A stretch of DNA of 64,000 nt from Bdellovibrionales bacterium (GTDB lineage: Bacteria; Bdellovibrionota; Bdellovibrionia; Bdellovibrionales; UBA1609). Every line of letters begins with the position of its first letter. The first letter of the stretch is position 1. The translations under genes and the position numbers were made by a program. The notes beneath the pieces are model-generated. The model saw only the letters and a program-made list of their open reading frames with translations, was not told the origin of the DNA and did not search any database. Positions 25,246 to 34,504 of the stretch are shown here, in pieces. The DNA is taken from positions 62,001 to 126,000 of the forward strand of contig JADJVA010000005.1 in the NCBI GenBank assembly GCA_016716765.1, given 5' to 3'.

Positions 25246-26472
25246 ATGAGCATGGCAAACAAGAATGGTCTTTTGGCGCGGCGGAAGATTTTACAGTCGG
25301 TTCTGGGTCTTCCCATTTTGATCACTTTTTCTGGCTGCAGCGATACTTCCGAGAGGGCGAACATTCAAAACTTTGTTGACCTCGATAGAGAGCTAGGACA
25401 ACCGTTGCGGGGTGCCAAGTATGGTTTGCCTTCTTGGAATACGCTCGACCAGTCCTGTGCCGAATTTGAGCATGCTTACAATGAGAATGCCAATGGACCA
25501 TCGCCCCTTGGTCTTCGTGCTGTTTTCGATAACCTCAAGTACTCACATCGCTACAGTCCGACTTCCATTCATGAGGCAAATCTGATTCATCATTTATCGG
25601 AATATCATGAAGTGACTCGCGACTTTCTAGTGATTCACGCTGGAGGCACATCAATGTTGGCGGAGCTCCTGGCAGATACCGTGAGCAAAGTGAAATCATT
25701 GGTAATGAGTCATCCGGAATTTCATTGGATGGCTCGTTTTGCTCGATCGCAGGGAGCAGATTTGAATCTAGTTCCTATTGATGAGGACGGTTCAATTAAT
25801 TTATCCAAAATTCTTAAAAATCAGGCAAACGCCGGTCTTATCTATATTTCAAACCCTCACAATCCATTGGGTCGGTTTATTCAAAAAGATCAAATGGAGC
25901 CATTTCTGTCTTCAGTCGGTCAAAATCTACCAATTCTTATAGATGAAGCCTATATTGGATACCTGGGTGAGGAGCCTGCCTCTCAGCAAACAGTGATTAA
26001 TCTTACATCGAAATATAAAAATCTAATGGTACTCAGAACATTTTCCAAAGTACATGGACTTGCTGGCCTGCGTGTGGCCTATTCTGTGTCTCATCCAGAT
26101 TTTAGAAAAAAGTTTTCAGTTCGGGCCCCGAGCCCTTTCACACTCTCATCTCTGAGTTTAGTAGCGGCAACTGCTGCTCTTAACGATCAAAATCATGTAA
26201 GAAAAACCGTAAGTGATAATTTAGAGAGTAAACAAAAATTTGAGGAATTTGCGAGACAGAATAATATCTCATTTATAACGAAGAGTGTGGCGAACTTTCT
26301 GGCCATTGATCTTTCAACTGAGAACAAAGGGCTTGTGAAATATTTTAATTCAAAAAAGAAAGCGCTTGGAAACTGGGATGGTGTTGACTTTGTTCGATTG
26401 AGTATAGGCTCAAGAGAATCTCAGAAATCGTTTCAAAATAATTTGAGTGCCTATCTTGAGTCTATTAGATAG
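25246..26472 (+). CDS. Exported class I/II PLP aminotransferase with Tat-lipoprotein signal
   Basis: A 408-residue fold-type I PLP enzyme, closest in motif style to histidinol-phosphate aminotransferase: YISNPHNPLGRF, ILIDEAYIGY, and the PLP lysine in TFSKVHGLAGLRVAY. The N-terminus is LLARRKILQSVLG followed by LITFSGCSDTS, that is, a twin-arginine followed by a lipobox-like Cys at residue 31. Tat export would allow the enzyme to fold with PLP before transport. Export of an aminotransferase is rare. Followed 29 bases later by a DUF1624-like acyltransferase, possibly acting with it on a cell-surface amine. Confidence 0.8.
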   Translation: MSMANKNGLLARRKILQSVLGLPILITFSGCSDTSERANIQNFVDLDRELGQPLRGAKYGLPSWNTLDQSCAEFEHAYNENANGPSPLGLRAVFDNLKYSHRYSPTSIHEANLIHHLSEYHEVTRDFLVIHAGGTSMLAELLADTVSKVKSLVMSHPEFHWMARFARSQGADLNLVPIDEDGSINLSKILKNQANAGLIYISNPHNPLGRFIQKDQMEPFLSSVGQNLPILIDEAYIGYLGEEPASQQTVINLTSKYKNLMVLRTFSKVHGLAGLRVAYSVSHPDFRKKFSVRAPSPFTLSSLSLVAATAALNDQNHVRKTVSDNLESKQKFEEFARQNNISFITKSVANFLAIDLSTENKGLVKYFNSKKKALGNWDGVDFVRLSIGSRESQKSFQNNLSAYLESIR

Positions 26473-26501
26473 GATGTTTGTTTTAAAATTTGGTTTTAAT
26501 C

Positions 26502-27683
26502 ATGAAGTTTGAAAAGTGGTGTCGAAAGTCAGATCGCTTGGAATCAATTGACGCTCTTCGCGGAGTGGCAATTGTATTGATGGTTCTAGATCATACTAGA
26601 CATTTTTTCACAAACACAAGGTTGGAACAATTTAGTTCAGATCTTTCTCAAATGCCCGTGGCTCTCTTTTTAACTAGATGGCTCACACATTTTTGTGCAC
26701 CTGTTTTTATCTTACTAGCTGGAATCAGCGCCTTTATTTTGCTGAAGAAAAAAAATGACAATAACATTAGGAAGACATCCAAATATCTATTGTTACGAGG
26801 TTTGTGGCTGATAATAATCGAATTAACTCTGGTTCGCTTGGCCTGGATGTTTAATTTTGACAATTCAGTTGTGTTTGGAAGAGTTCTGTGGGCGATTGGA
26901 TGGTCTTTTGTATTTCTTTCGCCGCTGATTTATCTTTCGCCGAATACAGTGGGTATTGTTGGTGCCGTAATCATTTTGACACATAACTTATTTGATACTT
27001 TACCGATTTCATCGTGGGGCTCATTGACTTGGTTGTGGAAAATTCTCCACGTATCTGAGGGATTTGAAATTTCTGAGGGATATTATTTTTTGGTTATCTA
27101 TCCACTGATTCCTTGGGTTGGAGTGATGGCGCTAGGCTACGGCATTGGGCATGTTTTCCTAAAGCCCAAACAGGAAATGCGGAAGATCTTGGGTCTATTT
27201 GGCCTCTTTCTTCTGTGTGGATTTGTCATCTTAAGGTTCATTAATTTTTATGGCGATCCTATGCGATGGAGTCCGCAACAGACAGTCCTTCAAACATTTA
27301 TGTCTTTTATTAAACTCGAGAAGTATCCTCCCTCTTTGCTATTTCTCATGCTGACTTTGGGAATCCCACTTGTGCTTTTCCCGTACCATGAAAAAATTCC
27401 GGGTTATTTGAGAAGTGTTTTTGTTGGGTTTGGTAGGGTTCCTCTTTTCTTTTATTGTACTCACCTCTTTTTCCTTCACGGCCTGGCTGTGACAGTTGCT
27501 TATGTTCAAAAATTGAATATTGATTTCCTTTTAGAGAATAAGCCGCCTTGGTTGTGGCCAGAAAATTGGGGTTTCTCCTTTCCTATTGTATATCTAATAT
27601 GGGTTGTTGTGGTTGCGGTTTTTTATCCCATTTGCCTTGGATATACAAAAGTCCTGGAGTCAGTCTCAAAAACGGCGATTTGA
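26502..27683 (+). CDS. DUF1624/heparan-alpha-glucosaminide acetyltransferase-like membrane protein
   Basis: A 393-residue membrane protein starting with the family signature RLESIDALRGVAIVLMVLDHTRHFF, then about ten membrane helices. Relatives transfer acetyl groups across membranes to amino sugars or other envelope amines. ATG at 26502 is chosen; a TTG at 26490 is also in frame and no clear ribosome site favours either. It follows the exported aminotransferase, so the pair could make and acylate an amino group on an envelope molecule (inference). Confidence 0.75.
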   Translation: MKFEKWCRKSDRLESIDALRGVAIVLMVLDHTRHFFTNTRLEQFSSDLSQMPVALFLTRWLTHFCAPVFILLAGISAFILLKKKNDNNIRKTSKYLLLRGLWLIIIELTLVRLAWMFNFDNSVVFGRVLWAIGWSFVFLSPLIYLSPNTVGIVGAVIILTHNLFDTLPISSWGSLTWLWKILHVSEGFEISEGYYFLVIYPLIPWVGVMALGYGIGHVFLKPKQEMRKILGLFGLFLLCGFVILRFINFYGDPMRWSPQQTVLQTFMSFIKLEKYPPSLLFLMLTLGIPLVLFPYHEKIPGYLRSVFVGFGRVPLFFYCTHLFFLHGLAVTVAYVQKLNIDFLLENKPPWLWPENWGFSFPIVYLIWVVVVAVFYPICLGYTKVLESVSKTAI

Positions 27684-27819
27684 CAACGAACGAGATTTGT
27701 CTTTCGATATTTTTGAGCAGCATTTCAAAACTGCACGGTTGTTCAATTGATGATGTCGCGAGGTAGTGACATGTGAGGTCAAATGAATTCTATGATGCGC
27801 TTGGGTAGATGCCAAACAA

Positions 27820-28245
27820 TTATTTTTTCTGAAGGACCGTGTGGAAAATGTAGGGGCCCGCAAAAAGAAGGCCCACACCCAAATGGCAAGAGCTCAGGCC
27901 AAGAATGGCAGTTTGATTTCCAGCATAGAGGAGGCCAAACCCCGAAAGGACGAGCATTAAAAAAGCTCCCAGAAGAAATCCGCCGCTCAAGCGAGCCTTA
28001 TGTTTTCTCCACCAATAGCGCATATGAATGCTCCATAGGGCTCCGACAATGGCAATTGATATAAGGCCAAAAAGTGTATGGATGGCAATGATCCAGGGGT
28101 GAGTATCTGAATTTAGCTTCCAGGCGATATCCAAATCAAAGCGGGTGAAGAGAGTCGATGGCGCTAAGAAGATGCCGCTCGCGATTAGCACAAAAATGCA
28201 GGCATGTATCAGTCTCTTCGAAAACCATTTCGGATATCCCTTCAT
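27820..28245 (-). CDS. Small haem-type membrane protein (cytochrome b561/DUF4405-like)
   Basis: A 141-residue protein with four membrane helices and histidines placed to bind haem: KRLIHACIF, IIAIHTLFG, WSIHMRYW, SSCHLGVGL and YIFHTVLQ. This is the pattern of short cytochrome b-type subunits that deliver electrons through the membrane. Its start overlaps the apbE stop (ATGA), so it is the last gene of a flavin-protein operon and could reduce the FMN-binding protein from the membrane side. Confidence 0.65.
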   Translation of the reverse strand: MKGYPKWFSKRLIHACIFVLIASGIFLAPSTLFTRFDLDIAWKLNSDTHPWIIAIHTLFGLISIAIVGALWSIHMRYWWRKHKARLSGGFLLGAFLMLVLSGFGLLYAGNQTAILGLSSCHLGVGLLFAGPYIFHTVLQKK

Positions 28246-29081
28246 TTAACCTCGCCCTCTGCCCCTTGAATCAAATGTCCTCCGAGCCTCGAAACTGCAA
28301 ACTCGCGATCCCTCTGAGAGCTGACCCCAGCAACTTTGGTTAGGGCATCTGCTAGCCAGGCGCTAGGAGCGATCACGCTCCATATACCATCTTCAGTTGA
28401 ATGGCCGCAAGCGGCGATAATTTTTCCGGGAAATTGGTATGAATTGCTGCCGGAGGTTTCAGAGGTGGCGAGCGCAGAATTTCGAAGGCCACCCAAAAGT
28501 GGAAGTTCGCCATCTGGACGACTTGCATTTCGTTGAAACACCGGCAAGGTTAAGTCGCCAAAAACACGTAAGTCACCCCCAGCGTTGACCCAGCCTGATG
28601 AGCTTGCGCCATGAGTTTTTAATTCCTTTACTGCCAAGTCCACTGCGAAGCCCTTAGCAATGCCATCCAGGGTAATGACTAAAGGACGTCGAAGGCGAAC
28701 TTTCTTTCCACGAATCTCGAGGTCGTCGGCTTGACCAGCCATCAGCTTTTTTCCGCTTTCATGAATGGGCAAGGCACCAATTTTCTGCAATTGAGCACCA
28801 ACCGTAAAATTGAAGAGTCCTTTGCTTCTCCAGGTTATTACTCGGGCCAAGCGCAATGCGCAAATGCTCATTGGATGCACGGCGATCTCTTCTCCTCGTG
28901 CGCTATTGAGCCGCGAGAGATCACTCCGGGGGTCATGAAAGGAGAGATGCTTTTGGACGGTTTCTATACGTTCAAATGCCCTTTCAATGGTTCTGTCACA
29001 ATTTTGGAAAGCTCGTGAGAGACCGATTTCGACGTAGGTGCCAAGTAGCGGTCGCATACGGCGACGATACTTATCCACCAT
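28242..29081 (-). CDS. apbE: FAD:protein FMN transferase
   Basis: A 279-residue ApbE: MRPLLGTYVEIGLS at the start, then ITLDGIAKGFAVDLAVKELK (the conserved DGIAKG-type loop) and the glycine-rich GWVNAGGDLRVFG, and the late ATSETSGSNSYQ. ApbE attaches FMN covalently to threonine in exported flavoproteins. The likely substrate is next door: an FMN-binding-domain protein whose end overlaps this start by 11 bases. No clear lipoprotein signal, so localisation is uncertain. Confidence 0.92.
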   Translation of the reverse strand: MVDKYRRRMRPLLGTYVEIGLSRAFQNCDRTIERAFERIETVQKHLSFHDPRSDLSRLNSARGEEIAVHPMSICALRLARVITWRSKGLFNFTVGAQLQKIGALPIHESGKKLMAGQADDLEIRGKKVRLRRPLVITLDGIAKGFAVDLAVKELKTHGASSSGWVNAGGDLRVFGDLTLPVFQRNASRPDGELPLLGGLRNSALATSETSGSNSYQFPGKIIAACGHSTEDGIWSVIAPSAWLADALTKVAGVSSQRDREFAVSRLGGHLIQGAEGEVK

Positions 29082-29619
29082 TTAAATTTAACACTTTATG
29101 TAGGACAAGCAAACGCTTCACTCCATCAAGAAGATTTCGGCAGGACAAAGTTGCGCCGCTGATATTAGAAACATCAACGTCAAGCTTAAATGGGTTGTCG
29201 AGTTTTTTACCCCTAAATTGTTCGCGCCACTCAGGCTTTCGGACTTCACCTCCATGAGTTTCTCGATAGGACATCACTTCAATTCCTAATACTTTTCCCT
29301 CTGATGAAATGGCCGCAGCAAAGGTGATGAACTCATGTTTGCCAATGACCTCATCGACAAAAAACCATCCGATCACTTCGTTTTTTGTATATGCCTGCCA
29401 AATTTTCGGATTCTTAGTTCGCTGACGGACTCCAGCTAGCTCTTTGATTTTGTCTATTTGCTCGCCTGTGAGCTCGACTGATTTTAACTCAAATCTGTCT
29501 GCAGTTGGCAGAAGGATTTTCTGTGCTTCGCTGGCGGAAAGATAGTCTGCCGCAAAGGTCGAATTTGTGAAGGCCGCAACTGGGAGCAGCCAAAGCCCAT
29601 TTAATCTGCGATCATCCAT
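29071..29619 (-). CDS. FMN-binding domain protein, ApbE substrate
   Basis: A 182-residue protein with an N-terminal hydrophobic stretch ending AAFTNSTFAADY (short signal peptide). The FMN-attachment motif is SGATLSCRN, where the Thr takes covalent FMN; GWFFVDEVIGKHEFITF and VLGIEVMSYRETHGGE complete the domain seen in NosR, RnfG/NqrC and PplA-like proteins. Probably a periplasmic electron carrier. First of three overlapping genes (with apbE and the cytochrome b-like gene). Confidence 0.88.
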   Translation of the reverse strand: MDDRRLNGLWLLPVAAFTNSTFAADYLSASEAQKILLPTADRFELKSVELTGEQIDKIKELAGVRQRTKNPKIWQAYTKNEVIGWFFVDEVIGKHEFITFAAAISSEGKVLGIEVMSYRETHGGEVRKPEWREQFRGKKLDNPFKLDVDVSNISGATLSCRNLLDGVKRLLVLHKVLNLNGG

Positions 29620-29684
29620 TTTATACCCTTAATCAAGCCTCATTTGGGTTGCATTGCAATTGGGTTTTAATAAGTGAATTGGGT

Positions 29685-30584
29685 TCAAAAATTAAATCCA
29701 ATTTTTAGTCGAGTCTCTTGTTCTGTTTTCTCAACCAAATGCAGATTTTCATTTTCTTGATCGAGGTATGTTTCTCCGCCACCGTCAATTTGCGGGAACC
29801 AGGTGAGAGTGGTCCACCAGATTTCGCTTCCATAGTGAATGCTCGGGCCCGAAAAGAGCGAATAGCGCTCGCGCCCTATTTCAGTTTCATACTCCACCTC
29901 ATAAATGGCTTCTGCGCCGATATACCAATTGGGAACAAACCGATAACTCAGGCCAGTTCCAAGTTTGGTTTCGATTTCCATCTCGGGTTCGGTTGGCCAA
30001 TCGAACCCGATCGGAAGATCTTCAATTTCCCTGCGATCTGCATAGGTTGTTTCTAGTCCCAGATTTCCCATCCAAACGAATTGGCCTTCTAGGAAATATT
30101 TTTGCATCAAAAGAGTCGTTTCAAATGAGTAGGTCGTCTTGTCTTGGCCGGAGTGCGGATCTAGCCAGGTTTGATGAAAACCCCAGAGCAGGCTCAAACC
30201 AAAGTCGTCTTTAGCGGGACTCAAAAAATTGTACTTTGCCTCCAGTTCATACCCTGAAGGCTTAAGTCCATAGCTATTGTCTTTTGGCAGATAGCCGTCA
30301 ATGACCAAGCCACTTGTATTGAGTGACTGCATTTCCACTGCAAATTGAATATTGAATCTGTCTGTGACCCCGTACTCAACTTCTGTGTAAGAATCCAGGG
30401 ACTGGTATTGACCTTTTCCCTTGCCCTTTCGTGAAGTGATGAATTGGTAAAGGTCCCAGCTGCCGGCGGGAACGGTTTCGGACCCGCGCACATAACCAAG
30501 TAAATGCTCATCTGCAAGGGTCGCAGAATGGAACATTGCAAAAGAAGCAAAGATCAGCGAAATTCTAAAAAATGATTTTATCAT
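29685..30584 (-). CDS. Outer-membrane beta-barrel-like protein
   Basis: A 299-residue protein with a signal peptide (ISLIFASFAMFHSATLA) and repeating amphipathic strands with many aromatic girdle residues (YNFLSPAKDDFGLSLLWGFHQTW, GTGLSYRFVPNWYIGAEAIYE) ending in a C-terminal Phe (LKIGFNF), the typical barrel end. No plug or TonB box. It is 65 bases upstream of the FMN-binding gene on the same strand, so it may be part of the same electron-transfer module. Confidence 0.7.
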   Translation of the reverse strand: MIKSFFRISLIFASFAMFHSATLADEHLLGYVRGSETVPAGSWDLYQFITSRKGKGKGQYQSLDSYTEVEYGVTDRFNIQFAVEMQSLNTSGLVIDGYLPKDNSYGLKPSGYELEAKYNFLSPAKDDFGLSLLWGFHQTWLDPHSGQDKTTYSFETTLLMQKYFLEGQFVWMGNLGLETTYADRREIEDLPIGFDWPTEPEMEIETKLGTGLSYRFVPNWYIGAEAIYEVEYETEIGRERYSLFSGPSIHYGSEIWWTTLTWFPQIDGGGETYLDQENENLHLVEKTEQETRLKIGFNF

Positions 30585-30756
30585 GTTCGTTCCCTAATTT
30601 GATGCGAGAGGGCCACAAGCTGGTTCCCCCCCCGTAACTTGCGATATAACTTATTCATAGGCTGAAAATCAATTTTTTGCTGTTTAATTCCAGTAATGAC
30701 ACACAATTGAGAAATCGACCGTGGAAGATCCTTGAATATTGAATATTGAGGCGCAT

Positions 30757-32406
30757 ATGCTTAGCATTGGGCTGTCGCCAGTCGATATCTCAGCACACCT
30801 TGGAGACGCTCTTATGGGACATTCGCCAATACTCAGAAGACTCCGTTCACTTTCAGCAAAAAAGGTTTCTCGAAGACGTCTCCTCCAATGGTCTATTCTA
30901 TCCGCTACGAGCATGTTTGTAGTTCCTCGCACTTGTGGGAAAGACCTACGAGTGGGAATCATCGGATCCGGAGCAGCAGGTTTGGCAGCAGCCTTTTGGC
31001 TTAAAAAGCACCGGGTTTCTTTTCAACTTGTTGAAGCCTCTGGTCGTTTCGGCGGGAGGATTTTTACTGTGGATTCCTGGAATGAGGACAAGCAGTTTGT
31101 TGAACTTGGAGGCGAGCTGATCAACACCGGTGATCAAGAGACTCTCTGGCTTGCGCGAGAATTGCAGGAAGAACAGAACCGGATGCTGAACTCAAATAAA
31201 AACTTCGAACCACAGGATCTGAGAATTCTCAAATTCAAGGACGAAGAATTAGATTCGAAACTTCACGCCTCTCTATTTAATGTTAATGGGCGAGTGTATA
31301 CCGAACAGCAGTTTTTTAAGGCCGTCGCTCAATTGGTCCCTCATTTAGCTAAGATGAACAAAAATATTTTCGGTGATTTTGATGGAGACTTTACTTACCT
31401 CTCGGCAAAGAGATTTCCAGAAGCAAGAAAGATGGATGAGACTCCTCTATCGGGACTGCTGGATTCTTGCAAATCGTTTGCAGAACCCTGGTGTCTAGAA
31501 ATACTTCGGGCCGCCTATGAAGCGGAATTTGGTTTGTCTGCAGAGGAGCAATCTTCCTTGAATTTTCTGCTGATGTTCGACACAGACCTGATCGATGGAT
31601 TTTCACTCTATGGAGAAAGCGATGAAGCCTTGCGCATTGGCGGTGGCAATTCAGCCTTGACCCGGGCGACAGTGAACTCCTTAAATGATTACAATCAGAA
31701 CAACCTGGATAATTACCTACAGTTTGATCGTCAGGTGAGATCCATCAGCCGAAGTCGATCAAAATTTATTTGCCATTTTGAGAGGGGCCGAAGTGAGGAA
31801 TACACTCATTTGATCGTTGCAGTGCCAATTACACAACTGAGACGGATAGAAGGCTGGGATAAATTGGAGATTTCTAAACCCAAGCAGCGCTTTATTCGTG
31901 ATTTAAGAATGGGCCAGAATTCAAAAGCTATGCTTGGATTTAAGCAGCGCTTTTGGAGGCAAACTCCCATTTTTGATGGTCGCGGTTCTCAGGGCGAGAT
32001 GTATCTATCAAAGGGGAGTGGCATTATTTGGGAAACGAGTCGATTGCAATCAGGCTCGACCGGTATTCTCACGCTCTATTCAACTGGAGAGATGGCCAAG
32101 CGGGTGGGACTCGATCCTCACGAGCCTTTGCAAATCATCAAGGATAATTTCAGTTCTCAAGCTGGCGCCCTCTACACGGGAGAGAGAATCCACTTTAATT
32201 GGCCTCGCTTTGGCTTAACAGAGGGCTCATTTTCTTGTTTGGGACTGGGGCAGTTTAGCGATTTCTGGGGTGCTGGATCAGAACCTGAGTGCGATGGTCG
32301 TCTTATATTTGCTGGCGAGCACACTTCCGTAAAATCTCAAGGATTTATCAATGGTGGATTTGAATCTGGATTCAGAGCCGCCCGGCAGATTCTAGAAAAA
32401 ATCTAA
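30757..32406 (+). CDS. Flavin amine oxidase with twin-arginine signal
   Basis: An FAD enzyme of the monoamine oxidase family: dinucleotide fold RVGIIGSGAAGLAAAFWLKK followed by LVEASGRFGGRIFT, and the C-terminal FAD motif LIFAGEHTSVKSQGFINGGFESG. A twin-arginine signal, KVSRRRLLQWSIL, precedes the core, so it is probably folded and exported by Tat. ATG at 30757 has GAGG five bases upstream; ATG at 30814, with GGAG upstream, would give a more usual short Tat leader. Oxidation of a primary amine or amino acid outside the cytoplasm is inferred. Confidence 0.85.
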   Translation: MLSIGLSPVDISAHLGDALMGHSPILRRLRSLSAKKVSRRRLLQWSILSATSMFVVPRTCGKDLRVGIIGSGAAGLAAAFWLKKHRVSFQLVEASGRFGGRIFTVDSWNEDKQFVELGGELINTGDQETLWLARELQEEQNRMLNSNKNFEPQDLRILKFKDEELDSKLHASLFNVNGRVYTEQQFFKAVAQLVPHLAKMNKNIFGDFDGDFTYLSAKRFPEARKMDETPLSGLLDSCKSFAEPWCLEILRAAYEAEFGLSAEEQSSLNFLLMFDTDLIDGFSLYGESDEALRIGGGNSALTRATVNSLNDYNQNNLDNYLQFDRQVRSISRSRSKFICHFERGRSEEYTHLIVAVPITQLRRIEGWDKLEISKPKQRFIRDLRMGQNSKAMLGFKQRFWRQTPIFDGRGSQGEMYLSKGSGIIWETSRLQSGSTGILTLYSTGEMAKRVGLDPHEPLQIIKDNFSSQAGALYTGERIHFNWPRFGLTEGSFSCLGLGQFSDFWGAGSEPECDGRLIFAGEHTSVKSQGFINGGFESGFRAARQILEKI

Positions 32407-32428
32407 GTCTGCCCGAACCTCAGCTTTT

Positions 32429-33562
32429 CTATTTGGGCTCATCGAGATTGAGGAAATAATCTTTAAGGTGTTTGTCCATGATTGGATTCCATTTGGTTAT
32501 GATTGCATTGATCTCAAGGCTAACTAATTTGTACAAGGGTCTGTTGTATTCGCGCAATTCCGCCATGAATTGCTGTGCAGTTTCGCGATCAGCTGTTATG
32601 ATCGCGCTGGCGAGCAGACGATACCATGGTGTGACCCAGGATGATTTCGGAGCATGAGGACTTTGTAGGCGTCTCTCCCACGGAGGCTCGAAATCATCAT
32701 CAGAAAATTCTTCGCGTGCTTGGTCTTTCAATTCTGGATTCCCTTCGAGAAACACTTCATAGTAGCCTTCGGCATCAATAGCTAAAATTTGGTCTGAATT
32801 TGTTCGCATCACCTGGAACAGGAGTTCATGGTCCGGTAGGTGGTCGAGATGGATTCTATTAAATCGAGCTACGATTGTGTGGAGCTGACGAAGTCCTTGA
32901 ATGGTGGGCGCAGCGAAAGTGTTGAAGCTTTTGCCAATGATCAAATCTGTGATGAGGTGAAAACTTCCTCCGTCTCGAGCGATGCCATGAAAGAGAGGTC
33001 CCACTCCTATCGCGCTGAGAAGCATCGCCCCTCTGGCTTCATTCATTCGTTCAGTTTCTGCGACTGATCTGATCAAGGTCTTAACAATGACTGGCCGTCC
33101 ATTTTGAAGAAAACCCAACCTGACAATCCCCATTTGTGCATCCTTTTCAGGCGATCCAATCAGAATGGAAGTGATGGACAAATCATCTACCTCAGGTAGT
33201 TTTGACAGCAAATTGAACAGTGCTTGGGGGTTCAGACTGACCGGTGATCTTTGCTGAGAAGAGTAGGGAAAATGGCTCTCATCGATTTGGTTTGTGAGCA
33301 AGACGTCTGTGATGTGAGCGGTGGCTGCGTGTATTTGACCATGGTTGTATCCTTCTGAGGGAACAAGACTGCGATTGTTTAGCCACGGGAGGCAGTTTCC
33401 CCGGCCCTTCTGCCAGGAGGGAGAGACGGAATCGGTCTGTGGATGTGCCAAGGCCTCCATCCGGAGGTTGAGAAATATCAGAAGAGTCAGCCCAAGCCCA
33501 CCCATGACAAATTTGCCTGAGTCCTTGCTCCAATTGTTTGAGTGGCTTATTCCATTCGACAT
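32429..33562 (-). CDS. Exported protein with a kinase-like fold
   Basis: About 377 residues from the ATG at 33562, which has a GAGGGAG ribosome site. A signal or anchor (GGLGLTLLIFLNL) is followed by a kinase-like order of motifs: RPVIVKTL (possible ATP lysine), ARGAMLLSAIGVGPLFHGI, HLITDLIIGKSF, HLDHLPDHELL in place of the catalytic loop (HxD) and ILAIDAEGYYEVF in place of the DFG Asp. It resembles kinases of the aminoglycoside/choline type more than Ser/Thr kinases. ATP is not available in the periplasm, so it may act elsewhere or be a pseudokinase. Divergent from the gene at 33660. Confidence 0.5.
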   Translation of the reverse strand: MSNGISHSNNWSKDSGKFVMGGLGLTLLIFLNLRMEALAHPQTDSVSPSWQKGRGNCLPWLNNRSLVPSEGYNHGQIHAATAHITDVLLTNQIDESHFPYSSQQRSPVSLNPQALFNLLSKLPEVDDLSITSILIGSPEKDAQMGIVRLGFLQNGRPVIVKTLIRSVAETERMNEARGAMLLSAIGVGPLFHGIARDGGSFHLITDLIIGKSFNTFAAPTIQGLRQLHTIVARFNRIHLDHLPDHELLFQVMRTNSDQILAIDAEGYYEVFLEGNPELKDQAREEFSDDDFEPPWERRLQSPHAPKSSWVTPWYRLLASAIITADRETAQQFMAELREYNRPLYKLVSLEINAIITKWNPIMDKHLKDYFLNLDEPK

Positions 33563-33659
33563 GTGGACTCCCTCGAATAAATGTATTACATCCAAGCTTG
33601 CAAGCAATTCTGGGTCCACCTTTTAAGGACTCGCCCCACTAAGTCCGAGGTGGACAGCA

Positions 33660-34448
33660 ATGAGCCGGGCCTTCAATAAATTTTGGACTTTTTTCATACT
33701 CGTTGGATTGTTTTTCATCTTTATTGGTTCTTCAGGGACCTCGATGGGCCATGAGTGTCGATCACGACTTGCTCATGGGGAAGATAGAAATAGTACGCCC
33801 TCCCCAATTCGATATTCGACGGCACCGATGCTTTCTGAATTTAGAGGTGAGAATCGTGGTTATGGCGTCGAGGCCATTGACTTTAAATTGGTGCGTTATT
33901 TGAAAACGGAATCTGAAAGGGAGAGGTATCGAATTCATATTGTTAATGGGCGATTGACGACTCGAGATGGTCGCCCTCTCTGTTCTTTCGTGAAGTGCAA
34001 GGGTGCTTTTGTGATGACGGATGAGGGAGTGATTTATTTCCGACCTCATCACCTTTTTTCGCGCTTGATCGAGAGTGCACCATTTTTTCGTTTTTTCAAG
34101 CACTCGAGTTTTCTTGCAGGAGGTGACGTCGCAGCTGCTGGCTATCTTGCTATTGAGAACGGAGTTGTCGATTATTTTGATAATGCCTCAGGACATTATC
34201 AGTTGTCCGCTAAGCAAAACTTGTCTTTCCTGTCTCAATTGTTGAATTCGGGGGCGCGACCGCCATCCCGAATTGGCTTTTTCCAAAAGAGAGCCTTCTT
34301 TGACCCCATCATTATGGTAGTTGAAACAAGTCAGCTTGAACCCATAAGAGAGAGGTATTGGGGCCAGCACAAAATTTACAATGACATCGTCACGCACATC
34401 CAAGCAATGTTTTCCGAATTCGATTCATCGAGAGCCCCTGCTCCCTAG
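33660..34448 (+). CDS. Exported protein of unknown function with an SGHY motif
   Basis: A 262-residue protein with a signal or anchor segment (FWTFFILVGLFFIFIGSS). The second half has HSSFLAGGDVAAAGYLAIE, then VDYFDNASGHYQL, a paired motif I have seen in uncharacterised secreted or effector-like proteins, but I cannot name the family. It is divergent from the kinase-like gene with a 97-base gap, so the two may share control. Confidence 0.55.
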   Translation: MSRAFNKFWTFFILVGLFFIFIGSSGTSMGHECRSRLAHGEDRNSTPSPIRYSTAPMLSEFRGENRGYGVEAIDFKLVRYLKTESERERYRIHIVNGRLTTRDGRPLCSFVKCKGAFVMTDEGVIYFRPHHLFSRLIESAPFFRFFKHSSFLAGGDVAAAGYLAIENGVVDYFDNASGHYQLSAKQNLSFLSQLLNSGARPPSRIGFFQKRAFFDPIIMVVETSQLEPIRERYWGQHKIYNDIVTHIQAMFSEFDSSRAPAP

Positions 34449-34473
34449 AGTTCTCAGTTAATGAGAACCCTAG
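34445..34473 (+). terminator. Hairpin between convergent genes
   Basis: CTAGAGTTCTC (34445-34455) and GAGAACCCTAG (34463-34473) pair over 11 bases with one mismatch and a seven-base loop, starting in the stop codon of the upstream gene. No T-run follows, so it may be a weak terminator or an mRNA end stabiliser. Confidence 0.4.
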
Positions 34474-34504
34474 GAGAAGTTCGAATTAAGTGCTCAGACA
34501 GAGC

